Shown here piece by piece: positions 1 through 10,631 of a DNA stretch of 64,000 nt. Position 1 is the stretch's first letter; each line of letters begins with the position of its first letter. Under the pieces are notes generated by a model. That model was given only the letters and a program-made list of their open reading frames with translations. It was not told the origin of the DNA and ran no database searches. This DNA is from Lactarius indigo (lineage: Eukaryota > Basidiomycota > Agaricomycetes > Russulales > Russulaceae), in assembly GCA_025766275.1 (NCBI GenBank), contig JAFKAC010000009.1, forward strand, positions 496,001 through 560,000. The letters run 5' to 3'. Position numbers and translations under genes: made by a program.

Positions 1-2259
1 AGCCTGTCGACAGCGATCGTCGAGGGAGGTGACGCGGGCGGTGTTAATAAAGTAGGCAGGAGGGAGGACGGTGACGCCGGTATTGTCGTCACCAGTGGGG
101 GTAAAGGAAGGGTGTCGAGACAGAGTATCCGCGTGAAGAGTTGGTCCCGGAACATGACGGAGGCGAAGGTTGTAGTCGGCGAGTATGTTGACAAGACGAG
201 CGACGCGTCGATTAATGTGTTGTGGCGAGCGGTAGTGAAGGAGATTAGCGTGGTCTGTGAAGACTGTGATGGGGTGGCGCGCCGCGACGAGGAGATGTCG
301 CCAGTGTTCTAAGCCACGCACGAGGGCGAGGAACTTGCGGTCGTAGACATCATAGTTTCGTTCCGCAGTGGAAAAGGCCTGGGAAAAATATCCTACTGCT
401 TGGTGTTTGTTTCGAGCATCAAGTTGGGTGAGAATCGCTCCCATGGCATATAGTGATGTGTCGGTTTGAAGGGAATACGGGACGTCAGGGTCTGGTTGTT
501 TAAGTGCGGGATGAGAGCAAGCCGCGGTAATGAGCGTATCCAAGGCTGCAGTATGCTCGGGAGTCCAGAGGAACGGGACGTCCTTGCGAAGGAGTTGTGT
601 CAGTGGCTGAGCTAAGTGCGCATATCGTGGAATAAACGGCCGCTGATATCCGAGTACGCCTAAGATACTTCGGACTTGTTTAACTGTGGAGAGTTGTCGT
701 GGCCAGTCGTGTAGTCCAGAGATTTTGTCCTGGCCCATACGTATGGTACCATTGGCGATGGTCATTCCTAGGTAATCGATTTCCGTGCTTTCGAACTCAC
801 ATTTCGAGAGTTTCAAAAAGTAACTCTCATCGAGAAGGACCTGTAGAACACTGCTGATGATTAGCCGATGTTGCTGGACGTCATGAGTAGTGGCGATGAG
901 GATATCGTCCATGTAAATGAATAGTTCGGTAGGGAATTGGTTGAGTAGCGAGCGAAAAATTCGATTCATTGCTTGAACGAATGTGGCCGGTGAGTTCGTT
1001 AATCCGAAGTACATGACCATGGGTTCGAATAAACCTCGGGGTGTTTTAAAGGTGGCTTTCCATTGATCGCCGTCTTTAATTCGAATATTGTTGTAGCCCC
1101 AGCGGATGTCGAACTTAGTGAATAGTGTTTTGTCAGCGAGTCTATCCAGGATATTGGAGATCAGGGGGATCGGGTAAGTGTCGCGTACGGTTATCTTATT
1201 GAGCGGTTTATAGTCTTGTACAGGTCGTAACTTGCCGTCTTTCTTCTTTAAAAAGAAGAAGGATGAAGCATAATGCGACTTTGATTCGCGAATATAACCT
1301 TTCTCCAGATGTTCCTGTAGAAACTCGTCCAGATGTTCCATCTCCTTTGCGTTTAGTGGGTAAATTTTACACTGAAGCGTCGGCGGGGCATTGGGGAGTA
1401 ATGTGATCACATGATCGTCGATTCGTTCGGGTGGGAACCGTTTGGCGGTGTCTTCCGAAAAGACGGTGGTGTACCGCGCGTACTGTGGTGGCAAATTTTC
1501 GGTTCCGCTCGTACCGAATTTTTCTGCCATCTGTTGCGCTATGGAGTCGATGGTATGAATTCTCTCGAAGGTGAGTTGTCTATTTGCTCCAAGCAGTCGA
1601 TTTTCTGCCCAATCGATGTCGGGGTTGGTATCCTTAAACCATGCGTGACCTAGTATGATCCGTGGGCATCCTAGGGTGGTGACATAGAGATGGGTGTTAT
1701 ACGAGTGTTCTCCCCAGGTGAGTCTGACCGGGCATGCTTTAGTGATGGTACCGGTCTGATTCAGAGTCCCGTCAGCGTTATACGCTTGCCGAGCAGGTAT
1801 GCTGATCGTGGTCATTCCGAGCCTTTGAACCAAAACAGGGTCAATGAAGTTTTGCGATGCGCCGGAATCTAACAGCACGGGTACGTTGTCTCCGTGTTCG
1901 ACTTTGATCTGAACAGTAAGTGTGGTTCCGTCGTCGGATGAGAGCGCGTTGATTTCATCGGAGTTATCTCCCTCCAGGTCGTCGTCGTCGTCGATCCCGA
2001 CTTCGATAAGCATTTGGGAAATCATCTGTTTTCGGTCGGTACCAGATAGCCCCAATAGTCCGGAGATCAATGTTTGCTTATCTAGCACGGGTACAGGGGT
2101 GGCCGGTGGTGGTTGCGTCGGGATCGTGGCGACTTCGTTGACCCGACTAGGGCCCATCCTCTTTTTCGGACAATCGCGCGAGAGGTGTCCGGACTGTTTA
2201 CAGCGGAAACAAAGGCCTTCTTTTCTACAACGTTCCCATTCCGCCTGTTCCTGAGGGGT
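1..2259 (-). CDS. LTR element 1 pol: zinc knuckle, protease, reverse transcriptase, RNase H (partial, runs off left edge)
   Basis: The minus strand is open from just after a TGA at 2260-2262 to the window edge. It encodes in order a CCHC zinc knuckle (CFRCKQSGHLSRDC), an aspartic protease with the active-site motif LLDSGASQNF near 1860, a reverse transcriptase with FIYMDDIL near 910, and an RNase H region near 450 in which the usual VDAS is TDTS. This order is that of Ty3-type LTR retrotransposons. Integrase would lie left of position 1 and is not seen. No stop lies between the zinc knuckle and the edge, so this part of pol is undamaged. It shares its frame with the gag body, so the single TGA is all that separates them; a CGA to TGA change is a plausible cause. 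Confidence 0.9.
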
Positions 2260-3464
2260 TCATTGGCGTGGCGTAAACGTATTTACGGCGTCCACATCCA
2301 TTGGTATGACGTCGTTCCTGGCGACCGGTCGCGGCATAGGGGGCTTCGGCGGTGGGATCGCTCCCTTTCCGAGTGCGGCGACACAGTTAGTAATGGTGCG
2401 GAATCGTTGCGTTTCTTCTCGTGTGGCGACCTTCCAGTCGTCCATAGAGACTGGCATTACTCCACGCTTTAGACACGCGATCAAGAGCCCTTTCTTCAGT
2501 CTGCACCGAAACAAGTCGACTGTGCCGATAGCTGTCATGTCCCATCCTGCCGCATCTGCAAGTTGTTCAAATCGAGCTATGTATTCGTCGATGGCGTTGC
2601 CGGTCATAGTTAGGGCGGTGAGTTTAGCATATGCGTTTTGTTTGCTGAGGGTGTCGGTCCAGGCGTTTTTATAGTCGTCGATAAATTCATTCCACAGTCG
2701 TTCGTCGGTCTCGGCGATGGGATGAGTGGCGTGGTTTATTTTAGCGTCGAGCTTTCGATCTTGCGTCTGATTCCAGTTCTCCACATCTGGTCCTCGTATC
2801 AGGGTTAGTGCCAAGGCAACCCATTGGTACGGCGACACCATTCGTTCGTTCGTCCGGTTTACGCGTCGGTATTGATTGAACTTGTGCAGAAACTGGGCAC
2901 TTTTCGCTCTGTCTCCATTAAAGTAGGTAGGTGCTCCTCCTTGGAGGGGTCCATTCGTCGTTGTTGTCGAGGGTGTGCTGCCAGATCCACTTGCCATTGG
3001 GGTGGGTGGAGTCGCAGTCGGGAATGGTGATGGTGTAAACGGGGGGGTTGTTGTGGTGAGCGTCGCTTTCCTTTTCGTTTTAATGCTGCAACAGCTAATC
3101 GGTGAGTGTCCCAGTCATAAACTGGGATGGCTTGGATATCGGATCTTAGACAGAGTCCCCAGTCATGTGGTCGTTCAACTCGGGTGCTGTTATATGTCGC
3201 CCAACCTGGGTAGTCTAGTAGTACTTCGTACCACGCATTTTCGTTTTCGAAGTATTCAACGTCGAGGCTGGGGTCTGGTGTGCGTTCGAGTGTATATCCT
3301 CTGTGGTGTTCCCACACAAGGCCTTTGACTGCGAGGTCGGTGAGATTGGGTGCTGTCCGTCTGAGTACCAGTCGTTTTTCGGTACTGTCGTTTCGATCGT
3401 TGGTGGGTTCGATATAAGCGAACTGTCCGTCCAGGGCTTCTGCCAGTCTGCGTTCGTACGACAC
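2260..3464 (-). pseudogene. LTR element 1 gag, with a frameshift and a premature TGA
   Basis: The capsid-like half (2260-2997, with FNGDRAKSAQFL and ALTLIRGPDVENW) resembles gag of fungal Ty3 elements. The N-terminal half (from 3464) is in another frame, and the two join across roughly 3050-3090, within a Thr/Pro-rich linker, so one base was probably lost or gained there. The capsid half ends in TGA at 2260-2262, immediately before the zinc knuckle that should belong to it. The first codon after the primer site that resembles a start is GTG at 3464-3462. No ATG lies between it and the in-frame TAG at 3501-3503. The gene would package element RNA if repaired; as read it is broken. Confidence 0.8.
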
Positions 3465-3498
3465 TTGTGCGCTGTGTCGCCTAGCGGGGGAGTAAGGG

Positions 3499-3684
3499 GT
3501 CTACTCTTATGTCACGGTACCAGTGGACCGTTCCGTGACGAAGTCGAGTTCGAAGGCTTGTTTTTACACAAGTGAAGTATGCTGACTTGGAATGCTCGAT
3601 GGCACGCAAGTGAGAAGACAACTAGCTGGATTCACAGACGAAGAGTAGACAAGTACAGTACTACTCTATGGCTACCTCTTTATA
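3499..3684 (-). promoter_or_regulatory. Element 1 promoter, inferred RNA start and self-primer binding site
   Basis: On the minus strand TATAAA begins at 3684. GTCTACTCTT starts 34 nt downstream (3650-3641). Its exact complement AAGAGTAGAC lies at 3508-3499, immediately inside the LTR end. In Tf1-type retrotransposons the first nucleotides of the RNA fold back to such a site and prime reverse transcription; that mechanism is inferred here from position and complementarity. No match to a tRNA 3' end was noticed. Confidence 0.7.
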
Positions 3685-3851
3685 CTCGTACAAACTGTGG
3701 TTTTTCAGGACTGTTTTCTGGTATTTACGGATTTCAGATGAGCTGGCAGACATACAGTAGACGTGGCAGAGACAGCTGGCAAGAAGGTACTTCGCTGGCA
3801 ATCGATTCGACGTGGCATGATTCGTGACCGTGATGTCACGTGGGCGTGACA
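3510..3851 (-). repeat. 5' LTR of element 1
   Basis: Read on the minus strand this 342-bp block starts TGTCACG and ends CGTGACA, the same style of ends as the other LTRs here (TGTTACG to GTTACA). It lies between the broken DUF6535 gene and the element's gag. It holds a TATAAA box (3684-3679). The partner LTR and the target duplication lie outside the window, so the boundaries rest on end similarity and on the abrupt loss of DUF6535 homology at 3851/3852. Confidence 0.75.
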
Positions 3852-4390
3852 CTGCAGGTATCTGCGGGCCCATTGTTGCAACAGTGTGGCAATGAGGGCA
3901 CATGTGAGACTGAGCACGAGGCTGAGGAACCAGACCGAGTTGATGAATACCACCGAAGTGGAGGGGGTGAAGGAACTTTGGGTGGACGGACTCGCAGCGG
4001 TACCGATACTGTTGTTGGTGACGTTGGAAAGTTGTTGGGATATCTGTGTGAGGAGGGACTGGGTTGTGACGTTTGGGTCTTGCTGCATGTTCGGGTAACT
4101 TATAGTGATAAAAGTAGCCACGGTAGAAGAGAAAAGGCCAGTCTAGAAAGCGGGAGGACTTGTAAGCGTACAAAATTTGTCGTTGAGGTGATGTGGAAGC
4201 TTACAAAAACAAGGATGCTATCTGCACCTCCCTTCCAATTCTCCACGTTTTCATTGTCAAACTTTAGTGCATGGGTGATATACATAGAGAAGATTGCTCC
4301 AGAAGGGTCACTATAAGTTGTTTTCTTCGGGGTAGTGGTATCATCCCCTGTATTCTCAGGCTGTGGTAGAGGTTGTTGCGGAGTAGCCAT
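3852..4390 (-). pseudogene. DUF6535 membrane protein gene, 5' part only, cut by LTR element 1
   Basis: Exon 1 (4390-4205) encodes 62 residues beginning MATPQQPLPQ. A 62-bp GT-AG intron follows (4204-4143), and exon 2 starts TGLFSSTVATF. Both match the two other DUF6535 genes of the window, intron position included. Homology runs through the first membrane segment (NSVWFLSLVLSLTCAL) to RRYLQ and stops exactly where the LTR begins at 3851. The rest presumably lies beyond the retrotransposon, left of the window. DUF6535 proteins are agaricomycete membrane proteins without a known function. Confidence 0.85.
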
Positions 4391-4713
4391 AGTGACAGTG
4401 TGGAGCTTGATGCAAGCTTGATGTAGGGAAGTCGGTTCCAAGTGGGGATGCACGAGCAACAATTGCGGGTGAGTATTTAATATACTCAGATAACACCAAG
4501 CGCTCTGCGTCAAGTTGACAGCTATAGTTCTTGTTCTCGTGACTGGTAAATGAAGGGTGTGGTCAGATAAGATCAATACCGACTCGTACAGTGCTAACAA
4601 TCCGCACTGGCAAGTGGAAATTCAAATACCTTGGCATTGTTCTGTTCTTATCCTTGAAAGTGATCAGCGAAGCCTGAGCGCAGGCTGACAATCTCCCAAT
4701 TCCCTAATAGTAA
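4391..4713 (-). repeat. Diverged duplicate of the DUF6535 upstream region
   Basis: About 320 bp upstream of the broken DUF6535 gene aligns by eye, with substitutions and small indels, to 10322-10631 upstream of the plus-strand DUF6535 gene. Shared stretches include TTGATCTTATCTG, TGTCAACTTGAC, CACTTGGAAC and CTATTAGGG. Promoter and gene were therefore duplicated together, and the copies now lie in opposite orientation. Confidence 0.65.
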
Positions 4714-5540
4714 TTAGAGAGAATACCACCAGTAAGATTTGACAAGGCCTGATTGCTCTGAGTCACGAGTCTGCAATCAGCGAGGTTGACAGATGCAACT
4801 CTCAATCGGGTCAATCCAGATGGGCCACCGGCATTTGACTATACTATACTTGGTGCATCCTTTGCGGGTGAACCCTTGGATGAACCTATCAAATCAGACT
4901 TATGAGGGACGCATCTGAGCTCTTCGAATCGGAGCCAAAGAAACAATTGTTATATTTTCTGCTCTTTAATCACTGACAGTGTGTGGGTTTTATTTGATAT
5001 CATTCTGTTAACAGTTGGACAGCCGTCATTGTGGCAGGTCTGGACCATCACGATATGGAAATCAGCCCCAAGCCAGCAACCCCACCACAGGCCCATCTCA
5101 CACCCACTCCCATATACACTTTCGCATGTGCTCTCCTTGGCCATTTAGTATCACTTAGGTTATCGTGTAAAAATCGGAATGGAAGATGGCACGGCTGCAG
5201 TCTGACTCTCTATGAGCTTGCTTCACATATTACTTACCCACCACTGGCAGGGCCCATATCGCTCCGATATTCATTGACGCTGACAGTTGATACAGCTCAT
5301 GGACGGTTCCAGTCACAGCGTCGTCTTCAATTGGGCGCTGGCGCAAGCCATACTCATCTAGTCGGATCCGAGTCATTAAACCGAGCATCATACTTCAGTA
5401 CATTGGTAGTTGCGGATTCAAGTCCACGTTATGCAATTTACCACAAAACGGCTTGGAGAAGACTCAGCGCTGGGGCCGCGTGACGGCGCCACTTTCATAC
5501 CCCCATGACCGTTCCTTGGGCGGAGATCGAATTTGATGTC
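4714..5540. other. No gene recognised
   Basis: Short open frames occur on both strands but none shows a domain, an intron pattern or similarity to anything else in the window. The left end may continue the DUF6535 upstream duplication, more diverged. Confidence 0.5.
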
Positions 5541-5904
5541 AGTCCAGGGCGGTCTTTTTTTTTTTTTTTTTTTGATCCATGTTTATTCTGGGGTACATAT
5601 CGGAGATACAGACCAGTCGCGGCGTGAACCAACCACATTTAAGAACCTCGTAAATAAAGGTGCCCCCAAAACGTAAATACGGAACCGAAGGGAAGACCAG
5701 AAAAAGCTATACACACCCCTAAGAGGGGTCGGCGGTTACTCGTCCGAAGACACGATAATAAAATGAGTCAAAGACACTTGAGTAGAAGAAAGGAAGAAAG
5801 GCTCCCTTACGCGTCACAGTTACCTAGTCAGGTTCAGGTGGCACTTCAGGTGGCGGCGGACCGGATTCCGGACGTGAGGCAGCGCGGGAGAGTCCAGGGC
5901 GGTC
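5541..5904 (-). mobile_element. Poly(A)-tailed retroposed insertion with 14-bp target duplication
   Basis: The sequence AGTCCAGGGCGGTC occurs at 5541-5554 and again at 5891-5904. Between them lie 336 bp that end, read on the minus strand, in 19 A residues (T run 5555-5573), with AATAAA about 9 nt before the tail (5587-5582). These are the marks of a LINE-type reverse transcription event. The 5' end of the insert can be read as a short Pro-rich coding tail followed by TAG and an untranslated region, so it may be a 5'-truncated processed transcript. A truncated LINE or SINE is the alternative. No reverse transcriptase or tRNA-like head was seen. Confidence 0.75.
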
Positions 5905-6469
5905 CTGCTTGGGAAGCATGTGAATGAGAGATCACGATGGCACACTTCACACACCTGGGTTTTGCACGCGAAATCAGAATCACGTTGTCAGTGCTGGTAA
6001 TCGTCTATATATAAAGGGTAAACCCGCGATATAAGCGGAGCGCCTGACCCGTATCCTGTTTGAGATAGGGTTTCGTATCGCCGCAAGAACGACGGGGCTG
6101 TCGGTGATGGGACGGCCACAATGTAGAATTTCTTGGAAGCTCCCAAATTTCGGGAGTAGAACCACGCAAGCAAATTCGCAACCGCGATGCAGTGGGTTTC
6201 TACATCGAACCTGGTCCAACACTATGCAAGGGTCAAAACCATCGCCTTTCCTCACGGCCACCAGACCTTATATACCCACAAGGAATCGTAAAAGCGCGTG
6301 ATAGTCGTACAACAAGACTGGAGTAAGTCGATTCAAAAAAAAAAGACTGGAGTAAGACGTTAACAGAAGAATATGGTATTGTCAGAATGTAGGTCATCTG
6401 AATATATCTGGCCTGGGAAACAGGAAAGAAGGAAATTGAGACTCTTAGAGGGTCACCGAGATGAGTACA
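5905..6469. other. No gene recognised; 3' flank of the DUF6535 gene
   Basis: Contains a TATATATAAA stretch near 6006 and a run of A residues near 6335. No supported coding region. Confidence 0.4.
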
Positions 6470-9400
6470 TCACATTTTTTCGGTGGGCAAATTCGGACGG
6501 CTATGCGTAGTAGTGGTTGCAAGTCCCGCAGACGACGACGACGCTGAAGGGTACAAGCGAGAGGAATCCGACTCGGTCCGCGGAGGTATCGACCTATGGG
6601 CAGATCCGACAGGCGCCAAGACTAGCGCACTGTCAGCATCGGCGGTCGACATAGTCACCGACATGGCCTGCGGCGTGGGGGCGGGGTATGCAGAAGGACC
6701 ATAGCGTGGCATCAGCCCGTCATTCATACGCAACCGAAGGCTTTCCGGGCCAGTCTGCAGCGCGCGCGCGACCATTTCAATACTATCCACCGCTTCCGCC
6801 TGCGCCCGTTCTAGCGACTGCAACATGACCTGTATTTGCGCCGGCGACGATGCCGGAAGTTGTTCCAACAACTCTCCCAGCAGCGTTGCTAGCAACTGTG
6901 ACAATGAGCATACTAACGATACCGCCACTGGCCGGACAGGCGACTCTGCCCGCCAGGCAGCCTGTAGCACTGCCAGCAACAGTGCTATTACCCCTGCCAC
7001 AAACTGTGCGAGTGACTGTGCAAGCGACTGTGCCTGTGATTGGGCTAGAGGTTGGGCCAGTGATGGTGCTGGCAACTGTGCTAACGACCGCGCAAGCCAC
7101 TGTGATTGCGACGGTGCCAATGACGGTGCGAGCAACTGTGCCAGCCATTGTGTCAAAGACTGTGATCGTGACGGTGCCAATGAGGGTTCCAGCCATTGTG
7201 CCAGCCACTGTGCCAGAGACCGTGACCGCGATGGTGCAAGTGACTGCAGTAGCGATGGTGTCAGCGACGGTGGCAATGACGGTGTCAGCAACAGTTCTAG
7301 CGACTGTGCTAGCGACTGTGACCGAGTCGGCGCCAGCGATGGTGCCAGCCACCGTACCAGTGATTGTGTCAGCAGCGGTGACAATGATTGTGACCGTGAC
7401 GATGACCGCGACGGCGCTAGTGACGATGCTAGCGACCGCGATCGCAGCGATGTCAACGATGGTAACGGCGACAATGCTAAAGACGGTTCCAGAGACTGTG
7501 CCAGCGACTGCGGTAGGAACTGTGTTAGGAACTGTGGTACTTCCTCGGCCGCCGGCGCCATTTGTATTGTCACTGCACTTGCGTCGTAGAGCGCCTCGTG
7601 TTGCAACGGTGCGGCGTCTGCGACACGATACCGGATGAGTATCTCGCCCGTGAGAGCGATGAGGTCCTGCTGAGCGGCGGGAACGAACGCAGGGGACGTG
7701 CGGTCGCCATGCTGGTCGAACATGCCACGGCCGGTGCGGTATCCTGGCGAATGCCGCGCATCGAAGAGTGCGCGAAGGTGTTGGTCGATATGGGGCACGT
7801 GGTCGGACGTCCACCAGTTCTTCCACCCAATTGTGTCTGCGAAGAAGCTCACGCGGTTTTGCAGTCGCGCGTTGTCGCTGTTTAGACTATAGGCGGGAGC
7901 GGCATCCTCGTTCTCTTCGACTCCAGCGCCGAGGCCGAGTCTCTTGGACAGGAACTGCCTGCCTGCTTCTCCGTCCCCTACGAAGGGAACGTGGGGAGCT
8001 AGGAAGTAGTCTAGCGTACGTCGGGGAGGAGATATCATGAAATCGGCGATTACAGCTGCGGTGCACCGGACGGAAAGTGCGACGTCGTCATTAGGCGTGT
8101 CCCACAGCTCATCAATGATCTCCAGCGACTCGGGGGTATTCAGGAGCGGTAAAATCGCCAGGCAATAGAGCTCAGTGGAAGCGTATGGAGAAAGCACGTC
8201 GCGAATTGCACCAGGGATGTGATAGAGCGCCCTCAGGCTAGCTAAGGTTCTTCTCCGCCGGATGGATTCTGGAATACCACTTGTGATTGCCCGCTGTGCG
8301 AGTTGAATGATGCTCCACGGTAGCGAGGCGTCGAAGCTCGTTGGTCCGGGTAAAACCGCGAGGACAGCATGAATTGTGTTCTGTGGGTCATCACTGCTGT
8401 TGCGCGAGACAAGGGCCTCGGAGTTATACAACCCAGGAATCTCCGCGACAAATTCTTCCAACTCGTGATCATCATCGAGCTGGCTAAGCATCCAGCCCAG
8501 CGCCGATCTGTATGTATCCATTGAGACGCGTTTGGCCGAGCTCTCGAGCATAGACACCATCCCTTCTGATAAAGACTTAGCCTTGTTGTTCTGCATGTCC
8601 TGGAACGACTTGACCATATTCTCGGTAATTACGCCACGCAGTTTGTTGAGTTTACGCAATTTTTTTGCTCCATAATGTGCAACAGAGAAGAGGAAGAACA
8701 GAATCATTTGAGCACAGAACCAAAGAGGGGCCGTCAGAGGCGTCTGATAGGGACAATCGTGGTAAATGAGGGACGTCAGAGTGAGAGCGATGTAAGAGAG
8801 GAAGGATGATGCTACGATTGCAAGGGCGGAATACGCGACGATGCGGTTCGCGCGGAAGGCAAAAACAACGAGTCCTGCGAAGAACAGGAGCACGGAGATG
8901 AGAAGAAGGGAGGGTAGCACCTCGACAAGGGCAGAGATGTGGAACCTGCGCGCGCCTTGAGCAAAATATTCTCTGATATGGGCACGGACATGGGGTGCAT
9001 TGTGCCTTTGAATCATCTGGAAGTACCGGCGTGCCCATTGTTGCAAAAGTGTAGCCATGAGCGCGCACGTGAGACTGAGCACGAGGCTGAGGAACCAAAC
9101 CGAGTTAACAAATACCGCAGAAGCGGAAGGGGTAAAGGAAGTTTGGGTGGATGGACTCGCGGAGGCGCTGGTACTGCCAGTGGTCGCGTTGGAAAGTTGT
9201 TGGGATATCTGTGCGAGGAGTGACTGGGTGATGACGTTAGGATCTTGCTGCAAGCTCTGGTAGCTGATGGCAATGAACGTGGCCACTGTTGAGGAGAAAA
9301 GGCCGGTCTGGAATGCGAGAGGACTGTTATTAAACAATAATCATTGAGAACGGAAGCGTACAAAAACGAGGATCCCATTTGCCTGCCCATCCCAATTATC

Positions 9401-9517
9401 CACATTTTCCTTGTCAAACTTTTGTGCCCGATCGATGTACATAGAGAAGATGGCCCCAGAGGAGTCACTATACGTTGTCTTCTCCGGGGCTGAAACAGGT
9501 TGTTGATGGGCATCCAT
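6470..9517 (-). CDS. DUF6535 membrane protein with a long Ser-Leu-Ala repeat tail
   Basis: Exon 1 is 9517-9362 (52 codons, starting MDAHQQPVS) and exon 2 is 9307-6470, separated by a 54-bp intron with GTACGC donor and CAG acceptor, giving about 997 residues. The start and intron were chosen by matching the other DUF6535 genes. Exon 2 opens with TGLFSSTVATF, then holds four or five hydrophobic segments (around NSVWFLSLVLSLTCAL, LLLISVLLFFAGLVVFAF, AIVASSFLSYIALTL and LWFCAQMILFFLF). A soluble region with PGPTSFDASLPWSIIQLAQRA and NTPESLEIIDELWDTPN is shared with the 10632 gene. Roughly residues 645-830 are a degenerate repeat of SLAP/SLAQ units absent from that paralogue. It shares the upstream region 9518-10631 with the divergent paralogue. 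Function is unknown. Confidence 0.85.
6990..7530. repeat. 12-bp-period minisatellite inside the DUF6535 gene
   Basis: Plus-strand units resemble GCCAGCGACTGT, repeated with much variation over about 540 bp. On the coding (minus) strand they give tetrapeptides such as S-L-A-P and S-L-A-Q. Because the period is a multiple of three and stops are avoided, several other frames on both strands are also open across the array. Confidence 0.85.
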
Positions 9518-10631
9518 GACGGCAAAGTTTAACGTTTAACCGCGAGGCCCACTGACAACATGATTTTCGAATAGCATTGAACTAATTATAATATAATAAT
9601 GTTTCGTAGTCCATAGTTAGAAAATCATTCTAATTGAATTTTATGTCCATTCAAGAGTTATCACACGAGAAACAAACTGTGAAAAAACTAACCCTCTACC
9701 ATAAGTTACTTGAACAGGGGCCACTTATAATATTCGGGGCTATAGTTTTCTCACTGCACTCACGTTGGGCAGAACACGACAGCTGAGGGTGGGGGGAGAG
9801 TGCGGTGTTAGGGGTGCGGCTCACTCCTGTCGGAGCCTAGCGAGAACCATTGTTCTTGGTACCTTGCTTGATACAGTAAGCGATGCCCCTTCTCGCATTG
9901 GTATACCTTGAAAAGAACTAATACCAGCGAAAGATGTGAAAACCCCTGCAAACAAGGTGAGTGTATTTAGCGTATTTTTAGAACGTTGGTGTCAGCGCTA
10001 TCATCCAGTGATCTAGTGATCTCCCACGCTCCTCATGCAGATGCTCTGGAGTCTCTCCGGGCGGTCATGGGACGTGAAACTGGCGTCATCACCCAGTGCC
10101 AGCGTTGAGTACGTTGTCTTCTCAGCCCTTCATGTTTTGGCCAAGGGTGACTCGCCTCAAGTTGGATCTGATTTGGATGTGCCGGATAAGATTCCGGCGG
10201 CCGCAAAGGAAGGACTAAGTATAGTCATATTGATTGAAGATTGCACCTGTCAATTTACTGAATACTTGTCAATCTTGCGCGCATCAAGTTTTTTGCTTTT
10301 CCGCGGTATCCTTTGTAACAGCTATTAGGGGATTGGGAGATCGTTCCCGCTGACCACTTTCAAAAAAAGGATAACAACTAAACAACGTAGAGGTACCTGT
10401 GACAGATGAATTTCCAATTGTTCACAAGATTGTTCAGTTGACCCTGTCGGCGTTGATCTTATCTGGCCACGCCCTCATTTACCCATCATGGGATAAGAAC
10501 GATAGATGTCAACTTGACATAATTGACGTGGAGCGTTTAGTGTCATCTATTAAATTCGCACTCGCAATTGCCAGTGCTTGTGCGCTTCCACTTGGAACTG
10601 ACTTCCCCACATCAAGCTCCAGATTTTCACT
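9518..10631. other. Intergenic region between two divergent DUF6535 genes
   Basis: About 1.1 kb separates the two start codons (9517 minus, 10632 plus). The half next to the plus gene (10322-10631) is a diverged copy of 4391-4713. The half next to the minus gene is unlike it and AT-rich around 9560-9640. Both promoters should lie here; no regulatory motif was identified with confidence. Confidence 0.5.

Noticed and set aside
5980..6301. 93-codon minus frame and 65-codon plus frame
   Set aside because: They overlap on opposite strands, match nothing recognisable and have no promoter or intron support.
6783..7826. Long open frames overlapping the DUF6535 repeat tail in other frames (347 codons on minus, over 250 codons on plus in two frames)
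   Set aside because: They arise from the 12-bp repeat, have extreme composition (Thr/Val or Asp/Cys/Ser only) and no homologous counterpart in the paralogue.
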